Source of the DNA: SLST01 sp046538735
Lineage (GTDB): Bacteria; Spirochaetota; Spirochaetia; DSM-27196; SLST01
Direction: 5' to 3'
Assembly: GCA_046538735.1 (NCBI GenBank)
Contig: JBKHII010000006.1
Span: 1 to 64,000, forward strand
Length of the DNA: 64,000 bases
Shown here: piece after piece, positions 49,601 to 58,046 of the stretch
How the letters are laid out: each line of letters opens with the position of its first letter
How positions within the stretch are numbered: position 1 is the stretch's first letter
Notes under the pieces: model-generated
Seen by the model: only the letters and a program-made list of their open reading frames with translations
What the model was told of the DNA's origin: nothing
Databases searched by the model: none
Translations under genes and position numbers: made by a program

Positions 49601-50758
49601 ATGAGCGATATTGTGTCGCTGCATCAGAGGGAGTACGGGGAGAAGCCTCATGTGGTCGCGTCGGCCCCCGGAATAGTCAATTTGATGGGCGCTCACACGG
49701 AGGCCACGGACGGGTATCTGCTCGTCTTCGGGATGGACAAACGTGCGCACGTCGCCGCGTCGCGTCGCGACGACGGTTCGATGCGCTTCTTCGCCGCGGA
49801 CACGGAGGAGCGCAAGCGCACGAGCAGTTCCGCGCTGAAGTACCGCAGGGAGGACCGGTTCACGGGGATGGTGAAGGGGGTCCTCAGCCGCCTGCAGACG
49901 CTCGGCGCGCGGGTAGGCGGGCTGAACGTGACGATCTCGAGCTGCGTTCCCTCCGGGATCGGGTTGGCTGCGTCGCAGGCGATTGGTGTTGCGCTCGCCA
50001 CCGCGCTTGCCTGTCTCTTTCGCTTCGATCTCGATCCGGTCGAGGCCGCTCAGGTAGCCTACTACGTGGAGCACAGCTTCGCCGGCATGCCGATCGGCTT
50101 CGCGTCCTTTCTCGCGTCCGCGATCGTCCGGCAGGATCACATGCTCTTCGTGGATACCCACCGGCTCGATTGGTCGCACGTCCCGGTGGACCTCAACGGC
50201 ACGTCGATCTTCGGCGTGGACACGCAGGCTCCTGCCGCCCTGACGCCGCGCGAGGAGGCCCGGCGTCAGGCGGATTGCGCGCACTGCCTGGAGCTGCTCT
50301 CGGGCCGCCAGAACGGGTGCAGCTTTCAGGACTTCACGGTCGACGAGATCTACGCGAGCATCGGCAAGGTGCCCGAGAGCGCGCGTCACTACTGTCTGCA
50401 CATCGTCAGCGAGAACGAGCGAGTCCTGAGCTGTCTCTCGGCCGTCCGCCGGAGGGAGATCGCGAGGATCGGGAAGCTGCTGACCGAGAGCCACGAGAGT
50501 CTACGCGATCTGTACGAAGGCACCTCCCCTGAGGTAGATTGGCTCGTGAAGCACGCGTACAGCGTCCCCGGCGTTCACGGTGCACGTCTTGCCGGCGGTT
50601 CAACCGGCACGTGCGCGGTGGTCCTGGGCGACGCCTCGGCCGCCGAACGGCTGCAGGGGATGTTGCGCGAGTACGAGCGTATCTTCGGCTTTCATCCCGC
50701 GGTTCTGCCGTGCGCGCCGGATGAGGGCGTGAGGATCGACTATCGGGAGGGGACGTGA
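49601..50758 (+). CDS. Galactokinase-like GHMP protein, probably catalytically inactive
   Basis: 385 residues, normal galactokinase length. The N-terminal signature region reads APGIVNLMGAHTEATDG (from about residue 22), where the family has PGRVNLIGEHTDYN: the substrate-binding Arg is Ile25, the Glu before His is Ala31, the Asp is Glu34. The ATP loop is present (VPSGIGLAASQA, 116-127). The catalytic G-I-M-D-Q-F motif reads G-M-P-I-G-F (162-167), so the catalytic Asp is Ile165. The C-terminal GHMP motif (RLAGGSTGTCAVVL) is present. It probably binds a nucleotide without being a sugar kinase. It overlaps surE by 4 bases and has its own promoter. Confidence 0.8.
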   Translation: MSDIVSLHQREYGEKPHVVASAPGIVNLMGAHTEATDGYLLVFGMDKRAHVAASRRDDGSMRFFAADTEERKRTSSSALKYRREDRFTGMVKGVLSRLQTLGARVGGLNVTISSCVPSGIGLAASQAIGVALATALACLFRFDLDPVEAAQVAYYVEHSFAGMPIGFASFLASAIVRQDHMLFVDTHRLDWSHVPVDLNGTSIFGVDTQAPAALTPREEARRQADCAHCLELLSGRQNGCSFQDFTVDEIYASIGKVPESARHYCLHIVSENERVLSCLSAVRRREIARIGKLLTESHESLRDLYEGTSPEVDWLVKHAYSVPGVHGARLAGGSTGTCAVVLGDASAAERLQGMLREYERIFGFHPAVLPCAPDEGVRIDYREGT

Positions 50759-51504
50759 GGATACTCCTTACGAACGACGACGGGATAGACAGCGCGGGGC
50801 TGGAAGCCCTGCGCCAGGCATTGTCCGATCATGAGGTGTGGATCGTTGCGCCGGACGGAGAGCGCAGTGCTCAGTCGCACTCGATTACCGTTCACGATCC
50901 GATCCGATGCAGGCAGCTCGGCGACCAGGTCTTCGCGACGAGCGGGTCTCCTGCCGACTGTGTCATCGTGGGCCTGCTCGGCGTGATGGCCGAGAAGCCG
51001 GACGTCGTCGTGTCCGGAATCAACATCGGACCGAATCTCGGGACGGACATCGTCTTCTCCGGCACGGTTGCCGCGGCGCGACAGGCGGCGTTCATGGGCT
51101 ATCCGGGTATCGCGGCGAGCATCAATTCGTACCGGCCGCCGTTTCACCTGCGCCCGCTCGCCGAGTTCGTCGCGCGCAACCTCGAGCAACTCGTCTCGTT
51201 GTGGAACCCTCGCCATCTCATCAACATCAACGGACCCAACGTCGACTCGGACGAGTTGCCCGTTCAGATCACCTATCCGAGCCGGCGTATCTACCACGAT
51301 ACGCTCGAGGAGTTCAGCTCTCCGCATGGCGAGCGGTACTACTTCCTGAACGGACATCCGGTCGAGTCTCCGATGGAACGAGGGAGCGACTGGACCGCGG
51401 TTGCCGAAGGATCGATCTCGATCAGCCCGATCTTCCTCAACCCGATCGACCACCACGAGGACGAGCGGTACGGGAGTGCGGACTTCGTCTTGAAGGGTGT
51501 ATAA
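50755..51504 (+). CDS. surE: SurE, 5'/3'-nucleotidase
   Basis: 249 residues from a GTG whose GTGA overlaps the preceding stop. Full SurE motifs: ILLTNDDGIDSAGL (metal Asp pair), VVSGINIGPNLG (with the Asn) and SGTVAAARQAAFMG. It removes 5' or 3' phosphates from nucleotides and short oligonucleotides with a divalent metal; often tied to stationary-phase survival. Followed 6 bases later by a TPR gene. Confidence 0.95.
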   Translation: MRILLTNDDGIDSAGLEALRQALSDHEVWIVAPDGERSAQSHSITVHDPIRCRQLGDQVFATSGSPADCVIVGLLGVMAEKPDVVVSGINIGPNLGTDIVFSGTVAAARQAAFMGYPGIAASINSYRPPFHLRPLAEFVARNLEQLVSLWNPRHLININGPNVDSDELPVQITYPSRRIYHDTLEEFSSPHGERYYFLNGHPVESPMERGSDWTAVAEGSISISPIFLNPIDHHEDERYGSADFVLKGV

Positions 51505-51510
51505 TCGCCG

Positions 51511-52185
51511 ATGATGAACGAGGGCATCAGGCTTCTACAGCGGGGTCAGTACGACCGGGCTCTCCAACATCTTCTGAATGCCCGCGTTGAGTCTCCGGAC
51601 TATCCCGAGCTTTCGTACTACCTCGGGCTTTGCTACACCCACCTCGGACGGCACGACGAGGCGTTGCTCTACCTCGAGCAGGTCGTCACGTCCGAGCTGA
51701 GCTTCACACACGTCTATCAGAGCCGGATGATACTCGGCTACATCTACTCGGTGACCGGTCGCTTCCGTCTGGCCGAATTCGAGTTTCGCAAGCTCCTCGA
51801 GGACGGCTTCGACTCGGCGCGAACGCACGCCGCGCTCGGGTACGTGCTCCACGCCCAGGGCCGGCTCTCGGACGCCCTCGGCGAGCTGGAGCGCGCCATC
51901 GAGCTCGACTCGGACAACAGCAACGCGCTCAACTCGATCGGTTTCATCCTCGCAGATACCGGTACGGACGCGCGAAAAGCGGTCGAGTACTGCCGCAAGG
52001 CCGTGCGCCGGCAGCCGAAGAACCCTGCGTATCTCGATTCGCTGGGCTGGGCGTACTACAAGCTCGGGCGCACGGACGAGGCTCGAGACGTCCTGAGACA
52101 GGCGCTCGAGGCCGCTCCCGGCAACAAGGAGATCGCCGCGCACCTCCGTGAGGTGATGCACGGACCCTCGGGGGCGCGCAAATGA
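51511..52185 (+). CDS. TPR-repeat protein
   Basis: 224 residues made of about six TPR units (for example AEFEFRKLLEDGFDSARTHA; LGELERAIELDSDNSNALNS; AVEYCRKAVRRQPKNPAYLD), no signal peptide or membrane helix. TATAAT (51500-51505) lies 5 bases before the start and overlaps the surE stop, but no -35 accompanies it. It overlaps the next gene by 4 bases (ATGA). Protein-protein scaffold; the partner is most likely encoded downstream. Confidence 0.8.
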   Translation: MMNEGIRLLQRGQYDRALQHLLNARVESPDYPELSYYLGLCYTHLGRHDEALLYLEQVVTSELSFTHVYQSRMILGYIYSVTGRFRLAEFEFRKLLEDGFDSARTHAALGYVLHAQGRLSDALGELERAIELDSDNSNALNSIGFILADTGTDARKAVEYCRKAVRRQPKNPAYLDSLGWAYYKLGRTDEARDVLRQALEAAPGNKEIAAHLREVMHGPSGARK

Positions 52186-54227
52186 AACGGATCACGCCCG
52201 CCGCGCTGCTTGCGCTCGTGCTCTCTGTGATGCCTGTGGTCGCTCAGAACGTGGACATCGATCTGATTACCGCGAACGACGAGTTTCGCTGGGGAGTCAC
52301 GTCGCTCCACAACGGACGTATCAACGAGGCGATCGCGAGCTTCAACCGCAGCCTGAGCTTCGATCCGGACCGCGGGCGCACGCGCTACTGGCTCGGCCGC
52401 GCGTATTACTACGGCGGGTTCGAGGAGGCCGCGCTCGACGAGTGGCGTTGGGTCTCGGAGAACGACGGGCACACCGCGGTGCTCGACAAGTGGGTCGAGC
52501 GCGTGGAGCTCAGTCGTGGGCTCACGACCGAACGGCTCGGCACGGAAGTCAGCCCCGGCCGCTACATCACGATGGTCGACCTGGCGGGGCGCCAGGAGGA
52601 CGTGACGATCTTCCGGCAGCCGACGATGATTCGGCCCCGCCCGGACGGCTACTTCTATCTCGTCTCGTTCGGTTCGCAGACCGTCCTGCTGTTCGATCCG
52701 AACGGCGTGCGACAGCAGATAATCGACGGTGGCCTCGAAGGGCTCGATCGCCCGTTCGACGTGCTCCGCCTGGCGGACGGGTCGCTGCTCGTCAGCGAGT
52801 TCGGCGCCGACCGTATCGCGCGGATCAATCCGAACGGGCTCAAGGTGGGCACCTTCGGTCGTCGCGACGTTGCGGACGGAGGGCTCCTCGGACCGCAGTT
52901 CCTCGCGGGGGACGGAGAGGGGCACGTGTACGTATCGGACTACGGCAATGCGCGCATTGCGAAGTTCACCACCGAGGGTGAGTTCCTGTTTTCTTTCGGC
53001 AGGCCGACGCGAGGGTTCGAAGGGCTTCGATCCCCCGCGGGCGTCGTCGTATCGGACGGCCGCGTCTACGTCGCGGACAGCGAGCAGGCGGCGGTATTCG
53101 TCTTCGACGAGAGCGGCAACCCGCTCGGCTCAATCCGGACCGCGCAGATGACGAGCCCGGAAGGCATCTCGCTCTTTGGACCCGGATCGATCCTTGTCAG
53201 CGACCGGAACCGGCTCTACGTCGTCGAAGTCGAGAGCGAACGCGTGTCGCTCCTTACCGAACAGAACGAGGATCGGCGCTTTCTCGGGGCGGTCGTTGAC
53301 GCGAACCGAAACCTCCTCGCGACGGACTTCCGGTCGAGCTCGCTGCTCTTCATGACCGCGAGCGAGGAGCTCTACACCGGACTGAACGTGGAGGTGGATT
53401 TCGTCAACGCGACGGAGCATCCACTCGTCTACGCGGCGGTGACGGTGACCGACCGGAACGGTCGGCCGGTCCTCGGGTTGGATGCGACCAACTTCAGAAT
53501 CACCGAAGACCGATTTCCGACCGGCGACTCCGAGCTGATCTACGCCGGGTATCGGAGCGGGGAAGCCGCGCTTGCCGTGGTCGTGGACGGCTATCGGGCG
53601 CCTGCGGGCGCCGGCGCGGGCGAGGCTGTTCGCGCGGCGATGCTCGGGCTCTACGACTCGCTTACACCTGAGGACCGCCACTGGGTGATCGAAGCGGGCG
53701 AGCAGCCGGTCGTCGTCGCTCAGCCGGATACCGGGAGACTGGCGACAGCGGATGCCGCCGCGGCGGCGGTGCAGGCGCCGGAGGCGGGTCGACTCGATCT
53801 TGGGATTCGTCTCGGTGTGTCTCAGCTGCTCGGCGAGATGGGACGACGCGCGCTGGTCGTGGTTTCGAACGGGGAGACCGCACCCGAGGCGTTCAGCGAC
53901 TACTCGCTTGCGCAGACGGCCGAACACCTGGAAAACAACCACATCGCGCTCTGGGTCGTCTACACCGAGCGAAACGCGTCCAATCCGGAGCTCGACTACC
54001 TGGTCGATGCGACCGGAGGCGGTTCGCTCTACGTCTATCAGCCCCGAGGCGTCGGCGTGCTCGTGGACGAGGTGAAGTCCGCGCCGAGCGGGAGCTACAT
54101 GCTCGCGTACAACAGCGTCCAGGACAGCGACTTCGGCAGGCGATACATCCCGCTCGAGGTGGAGGCGTACCTGCTCGAGCGAAGCGGGCGAGACGAGGTC
54201 GGGTACTTCGGACCGCTGGAGTTCTGA
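52182..54227 (+). CDS. Periplasmic TPR / NHL-propeller / VWA-like protein
   Basis: 681 residues. Signal peptide (1-21, ending VVAQ). Residues about 30-110 are a TPR pair (GRINEAIASFNRSLSFDPDR). About 130-400 hold NHL-type propeller blades (DGSLLVSEFGADRIARINPN; GHVYVSDYGNARIAKFTTEG). About 410-470 is an Ig-like/VWFA-linked segment (VTVTDRNGRPVLGLDATNFR), and 480-681 resembles a von Willebrand A domain (ALVVVSNGETAPEAF), but its D-x-S-x-S metal site reads VVDGYRAP, so it probably does not bind metal. An extracytoplasmic binding or assembly factor, linked to the TPR gene by overlap. Confidence 0.72.
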   Translation: MKRITPAALLALVLSVMPVVAQNVDIDLITANDEFRWGVTSLHNGRINEAIASFNRSLSFDPDRGRTRYWLGRAYYYGGFEEAALDEWRWVSENDGHTAVLDKWVERVELSRGLTTERLGTEVSPGRYITMVDLAGRQEDVTIFRQPTMIRPRPDGYFYLVSFGSQTVLLFDPNGVRQQIIDGGLEGLDRPFDVLRLADGSLLVSEFGADRIARINPNGLKVGTFGRRDVADGGLLGPQFLAGDGEGHVYVSDYGNARIAKFTTEGEFLFSFGRPTRGFEGLRSPAGVVVSDGRVYVADSEQAAVFVFDESGNPLGSIRTAQMTSPEGISLFGPGSILVSDRNRLYVVEVESERVSLLTEQNEDRRFLGAVVDANRNLLATDFRSSSLLFMTASEELYTGLNVEVDFVNATEHPLVYAAVTVTDRNGRPVLGLDATNFRITEDRFPTGDSELIYAGYRSGEAALAVVVDGYRAPAGAGAGEAVRAAMLGLYDSLTPEDRHWVIEAGEQPVVVAQPDTGRLATADAAAAAVQAPEAGRLDLGIRLGVSQLLGEMGRRALVVVSNGETAPEAFSDYSLAQTAEHLENNHIALWVVYTERNASNPELDYLVDATGGGSLYVYQPRGVGVLVDEVKSAPSGSYMLAYNSVQDSDFGRRYIPLEVEAYLLERSGRDEVGYFGPLEF

Positions 54228-54514
54228 TGCCGCTTCTGCACCTGCGAAAGCGACCCGTTGAGAGTTGGGAGCGGCACTGTACGCAGTGCGGCCTCTGCTG
54301 CTACGAGCGCGCACCGGTCGCCGGCGGCATTCGCGTTGACCTCGCACGACCCTGCCCCTATCTTGACACGAGTACGCGGCGTTGCAAGGTGTACGATCGG
54401 CGCTTCGCCGTGGAGGCGAGCTGCAGCAAGGTCAACCTCCTGCACGCGCTGTTCGGACGTCTGATGCCGCTCACCTGCGGCTACGTCCGACGATTCAGGC
54501 GCTGGATACGATGA
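54227..54514 (+). CDS. YkgJ-type cysteine-cluster protein
   Basis: 95 residues; its ATG overlaps the preceding TGA. The N-terminal cluster CTQCGLCC and downstream cysteines (CPYLDTSTRRC, later C and LTCGY) match the YkgJ family, thought to bind zinc or iron-sulphur. It overlaps clpS (ATGA). Shorter than many relatives (100-130) but apparently complete. Confidence 0.85.
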   Translation: MPLLHLRKRPVESWERHCTQCGLCCYERAPVAGGIRVDLARPCPYLDTSTRRCKVYDRRFAVEASCSKVNLLHALFGRLMPLTCGYVRRFRRWIR

Positions 54515-54828
54515 GCGAGCACAGAGGACCCGGGTTTGACACCAACGTTCAGGATCGTCCCGCGGAAGAGGTTCGCGAGCCCGAGATGTTCCGGGTCGTG
54601 CTGCACAACGACGACTACACGACGATGGAGTTCGTCGTTGAGGTGCTCGTGATCGTCTTCCAGAAGGACATCGTCAGCGCGACCAAGATCATGCTCGATG
54701 TACATCGAAAGGGCAGAGGTCTCGTGGGGACCTACACCTACGACATCGCTACCACGAAAGCAAACCAGGTCCATCAGATGGCACGAGAACGCGAGTATCC
54801 GCTTCGCTGCACGGTCGAACGAACGTAG
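54511..54828 (+). CDS. clpS: ClpS, adaptor of ClpAP
   Basis: 105 residues. The core has the family pattern MFRVVLHNDDYTTMEFVVEV with the Asp-Asp of the N-end binding pocket, then the metal-free helical part with DVHRKGRGLVGTYTYDIA. It recognises N-terminal Phe, Leu, Trp or Tyr on proteins and delivers them to ClpA. clpA is the next gene, and aat after that adds N-degrons, so the trio makes an N-end-rule module. Confidence 0.95.
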   Translation: MSEHRGPGFDTNVQDRPAEEVREPEMFRVVLHNDDYTTMEFVVEVLVIVFQKDIVSATKIMLDVHRKGRGLVGTYTYDIATTKANQVHQMAREREYPLRCTVERT

Positions 54829-54888
54829 ACCATTCGTACCCATTGCCGGTACCGCCGTTGGATCGTGATCTTTTTCACCGGAGGACCC

Positions 54889-57345
54889 ATGAATCTCAGT
54901 CAGGAAGTCAACGAAATCCTGAGCTCAGCATACCAGGAAGCGCGCCGGCGAAAGCACGAGTACCTCACGCCGGAACACGTGCTCTACGCCGCGCTCCACT
55001 TCGAATACCCGCGGGACGTGCTCGCCGAGTGCGGTGCCGACCCCGATCAGATTCGCTCCGAACTGGACGACCACCTCAAGGACAACGTTCCCCGCGTCTC
55101 GCGGGGCGATCCGCAGCAGTCGCTCGGGTTCCAGAACGTCGTAGAACGCGCCGTTTTCCACACCGAGAGCGCGTCCAAGGAGGAGGTGGAGGTCGGCGAC
55201 CTCCTCGTCAGCATCTTCGACGAAGAACAGAGCTTCGGCGCCTATTTTCTCAAGAAGGCGGGCGTGCGCCGACTCGCGCTCCTCGAGGTGATCTCGCACG
55301 GTCTCTCGGGTAGTGGTGCAGAACCGGACACGTTCGGAGACGACGAACCGTTCTCGGACGAGGACGCGGAAGCGGTCGGCGGCGAGCCTCAAGACGGGAC
55401 GCCCGGGCGACAGCGAAAGAAGAAGAACGATCCGCTCGAGCAGTTCACAACCGAGCTCACCGCGCTCGCAAAGGAGGGCAACCTCGAGCCGCTCGTGGGC
55501 CGTGAGGACATCCTCGAGCGAACGATCCAGGTGCTGTGTCGCCGGCTCAAGAACAACCCGGTTCACCTCGGCGAGCCCGGCGTGGGCAAGACGGCGATCA
55601 CCGAGGGGCTCGCGCAGCGAATCGCGAGCGGCGACGTCCCGGACATTCTGAAGGAGTACCGCGTGTTCGCGCTCGACATGGGCGCGGTGCTCGCCGGAAC
55701 ACGGTTCCGCGGGGACTTCGAGGAGCGGATGAAAGCCGTCATCAAACGGCTCGAGAAGGAGGAGAAGGTGATTCTCTTCATCGACGAGATCCACACGATC
55801 GTGGGCGCGGGCGGAACCGCCGGCGGAGGCTCGATCGAGGCGTCCAATCTGTTGAAGCCCGCGCTCGCGGCGGGACGGCTGCGGTGCATCGGCGCGACCA
55901 CCCACGACGAGTACCGGCGCTACTTCGAGCGCGACCGAGCGCTCTCGCGCCGCTTCCAGAAGATCGACGTTCCCGAGCCGACCGTGGGAGAAACCGTCGA
56001 CATACTCAAGGGGCTCAAAGGGCGGTACGAGACCTTCCACAACGTTCGCTACAGCGATGAGGCGCTCGATCTCGCTGCGAGGCTCTCCGACCAGTACATC
56101 AAGGATCGCCACCTTCCGGACAAGGCGATCGACGTCATCGACGAGTGCGGCGCGTACGTCCGGATGCGGACCTTTCGCCTGAAGCGAGCACAGTCCGCCG
56201 AGGCGACCGAGTCGACGGCGTCCGAGGAGGCGAGCCGGTCCGCCTCGCGGGCAGACAACGGTGGGGCGGACGACGGTGGGGCGGACGACTCCGAGCCGCC
56301 GGTCGAAATCGGAGCGCTCGATATCGAACGCGTCGTCTCAAAGATCGCGAACATTCCCGAGCGAAGCGTGTCGGTCTCGGAGAAGGACCGGCTCAAGGAG
56401 CTCGAACCCGCGCTGAAACGCGTGATCTTCGGACAGGACCAGGCCGTGGAGTCGGTCGTACAGGCGGTGAAGCGGAGCCGGGCCGGTTTCCGAAACGCGA
56501 GCAAGCCCGTGGCATCGTTCCTCTTCGTGGGACCGACCGGTGTAGGCAAGACGGAGCTCGCGCGGCAGCTCGCGCAGACGCTCGGCGTCGCGATGCACCG
56601 CTTCGATATGAGCGAGTACCAGGAGAAGTACGCGGTGTCGCGCCTGATCGGGGCTCCTCCGGGCTACGTGGGGTACGACGACGGCGCCCAGCTCGTGGAC
56701 GTTGTCCGCAAGACGCCGCACGCGGTGCTCCTGCTGGACGAGGTCGAGAAGGCGCACCCGGAGGTGTTCAACGTGCTGCTCCAGGTGATGGACTACGCGA
56801 CGCTGACCGACAATCAGGGGCGCAAAGCCGATTTCCGGAACGTGATCCTGATCATGACCTCCAACGCGGGGGCGCGCGACATCGGCAAGCCCACGATCGG
56901 CTTCGGCGGAAAGCGCGTGACGAGCGAAGCCGTGGACGATGCCGTGGAGCGGTTCTTTGCACCGGAGTTCAGGAACCGCCTGGACAAGGTAGTGCTCTTC
57001 AACAAGCTTCCCACCGAGATCATCGAGAATATCGTTCGCAAGGAGATCGCGGACTTCTCGCTCCAGCTCGAGGAGAAGAACATCACGCTCGAAGTGACCG
57101 ACCGGTGCGTGCGCTGGCTCGCCAAGCACGGTTTCTCGGACGAGTTCGGCGCGAGGAACATCGCTCGGCTGGTGGAGGAGAAGATCAAGGGATACTTCGT
57201 GGATGCGGTGCTCTTCGGTGAGCTGCAGGACGGAGGTCACGCGACTGCCGACGTGCTGGCGGACGACGTGATCATCACGCCGGGAAGTCCTCGGCAGGAA
57301 GATACCGACGAGTCGAACGAAGTCGGCACGGAGGAGAAGACGTAG
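54889..57345 (+). CDS. clpA: ClpA, ATPase subunit of the ClpAP protease
   Basis: 818 residues from the ATG at 54889 with GGAGG upstream. N-domain (1-145, binds ClpS), then an acidic linker (about 150-185), D1 ATPase (Walker A GEPGVGKT; LFIDEIHTIVGAG), a disordered Ser/Ala/Asp-rich insert with a tandem GGADD-GGADD repeat (about 455-465), and D2 (GPTGVGKTELARQLAQ; LLLDEVEKAHPEVF). The inserts make it about 60 residues longer than E. coli ClpA. ATP-driven unfoldase feeding ClpP, which is not in the window. Confidence 0.96.
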   Translation: MNLSQEVNEILSSAYQEARRRKHEYLTPEHVLYAALHFEYPRDVLAECGADPDQIRSELDDHLKDNVPRVSRGDPQQSLGFQNVVERAVFHTESASKEEVEVGDLLVSIFDEEQSFGAYFLKKAGVRRLALLEVISHGLSGSGAEPDTFGDDEPFSDEDAEAVGGEPQDGTPGRQRKKKNDPLEQFTTELTALAKEGNLEPLVGREDILERTIQVLCRRLKNNPVHLGEPGVGKTAITEGLAQRIASGDVPDILKEYRVFALDMGAVLAGTRFRGDFEERMKAVIKRLEKEEKVILFIDEIHTIVGAGGTAGGGSIEASNLLKPALAAGRLRCIGATTHDEYRRYFERDRALSRRFQKIDVPEPTVGETVDILKGLKGRYETFHNVRYSDEALDLAARLSDQYIKDRHLPDKAIDVIDECGAYVRMRTFRLKRAQSAEATESTASEEASRSASRADNGGADDGGADDSEPPVEIGALDIERVVSKIANIPERSVSVSEKDRLKELEPALKRVIFGQDQAVESVVQAVKRSRAGFRNASKPVASFLFVGPTGVGKTELARQLAQTLGVAMHRFDMSEYQEKYAVSRLIGAPPGYVGYDDGAQLVDVVRKTPHAVLLLDEVEKAHPEVFNVLLQVMDYATLTDNQGRKADFRNVILIMTSNAGARDIGKPTIGFGGKRVTSEAVDDAVERFFAPEFRNRLDKVVLFNKLPTEIIENIVRKEIADFSLQLEEKNITLEVTDRCVRWLAKHGFSDEFGARNIARLVEEKIKGYFVDAVLFGELQDGGHATADVLADDVIITPGSPRQEDTDESNEVGTEEKT
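56260..56289 (+). repeat. Tandem 15-bp repeat within clpA
   Basis: Two exact copies of GGTGGGGCGGACGAC (56260-56274 and 56275-56289), adding one GGADD unit in the linker before D2. Being a multiple of three, copy-number change would not shift the frame. Confidence 0.85.
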
Positions 57346-57419
57346 CTCCCTTTCCCTGGCTCGAACCCGACGAGTTCTACCGTTTCCCCGATCCGGAAGC
57401 CGCGACGCCCGAGGGCATC

Positions 57420-58046
57420 GTGGGCGTTGGGGGAAACCTGTCTCCCGGGTTGCTCTTGTCTGCCTATCGTCAGGGGATCTTCCCGTGGTTCAACGATCGC
57501 GATCCCATTCTCTGGTGGTGCCCGGATCCCCGGTTCGTGATTTTCTTCAACGACCTGCATGTCTCGCGATCGATGGCCGGCGTTCTGCGCCGCGGTGAGT
57601 TCCGGCTCTCGCTCGATGAGGACTTCGCCGGGGTGATCCATGCATGCGCGACGACGCCGCGCCCGGGGCAACGGGGTACGTGGATCACGAGCGATATGCA
57701 GAGCGCCTACCGCAAGCTCCACGAGCTCGGATACGCGCACAGCTGCGAGGCGTGGAAGGGCGACGAGCTGGTCGGCGGCATGTACGGCGTGTCCCTCGGT
57801 GCAGCCTTCTTCGGCGAGAGCATGTTCAGCCACGCGTCCAACGCATCCAAGGCGACGCTCATCACGCTCTGCCGCTTTCTCGATCGGAACGGTTTCCACT
57901 TCCTGGACGCTCAGGTCCACACGCCGCACGTTCAGCGAATGGGAGGCCGTGAGATACCGCGCGCGGAGTTTCTGCGTCGACTCGAGTCGGCTCTCAGAGC
58001 AGATACGCTGCGCGGGAGTTGGTCAGGACGGCTCGATACTCAGTAG
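57420..58046 (+). CDS. aat: Aat, leucyl/phenylalanyl-tRNA-protein transferase (start uncertain)
   Basis: 208 residues from the GTG at 57420. Core motifs match E. coli Aat: GVGGNLSPGLLLSAYRQGIF, ILWWCPDPR, RGTWITSDMQSAYRKLHELG and DELVGGMYGVSLGAAFFGES. The frame stays open and family-like upstream (PFPWLEPDEFYRFPDPEAAT), back to the clpA stop, but no ATG, GTG or TTG occurs in it; a GTA at 57342 sits 5 bases after GGAGGAG. The true N-terminus therefore probably lies near 57342. It adds Leu or Phe to N-terminal Arg or Lys of proteins to make ClpS-ClpAP degrons. Its 3' end overlaps the convergent kinase gene by 7 bases. Confidence 0.9.
   Translation: MGVGGNLSPGLLLSAYRQGIFPWFNDRDPILWWCPDPRFVIFFNDLHVSRSMAGVLRRGEFRLSLDEDFAGVIHACATTPRPGQRGTWITSDMQSAYRKLHELGYAHSCEAWKGDELVGGMYGVSLGAAFFGESMFSHASNASKATLITLCRFLDRNGFHFLDAQVHTPHVQRMGGREIPRAEFLRRLESALRADTLRGSWSGRLDTQ

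Noticed and set aside
49507..49602. Start of the second lnt gene at the ATG at 49602.
   Set aside because: The added residues are Cys/His-rich and unlike an Lnt N-terminus, and the region holds the divergent promoter of the galactokinase-like gene. The start stays uncertain.
51500..51505. TATAAT just before the TPR gene as a leaderless promoter, like gltX.
   Set aside because: It overlaps the surE stop codon and has no -35 at a usable distance; co-transcription with surE is simpler. The shared TATAATCGCCG with gltX is noted but may be chance.
57420..58046. aat as a truncated pseudogene because it lacks the conserved N-terminus at the GTG.
   Set aside because: The missing N-terminal residues are encoded upstream in frame and the rest is intact, so an unusual start is more likely than decay.
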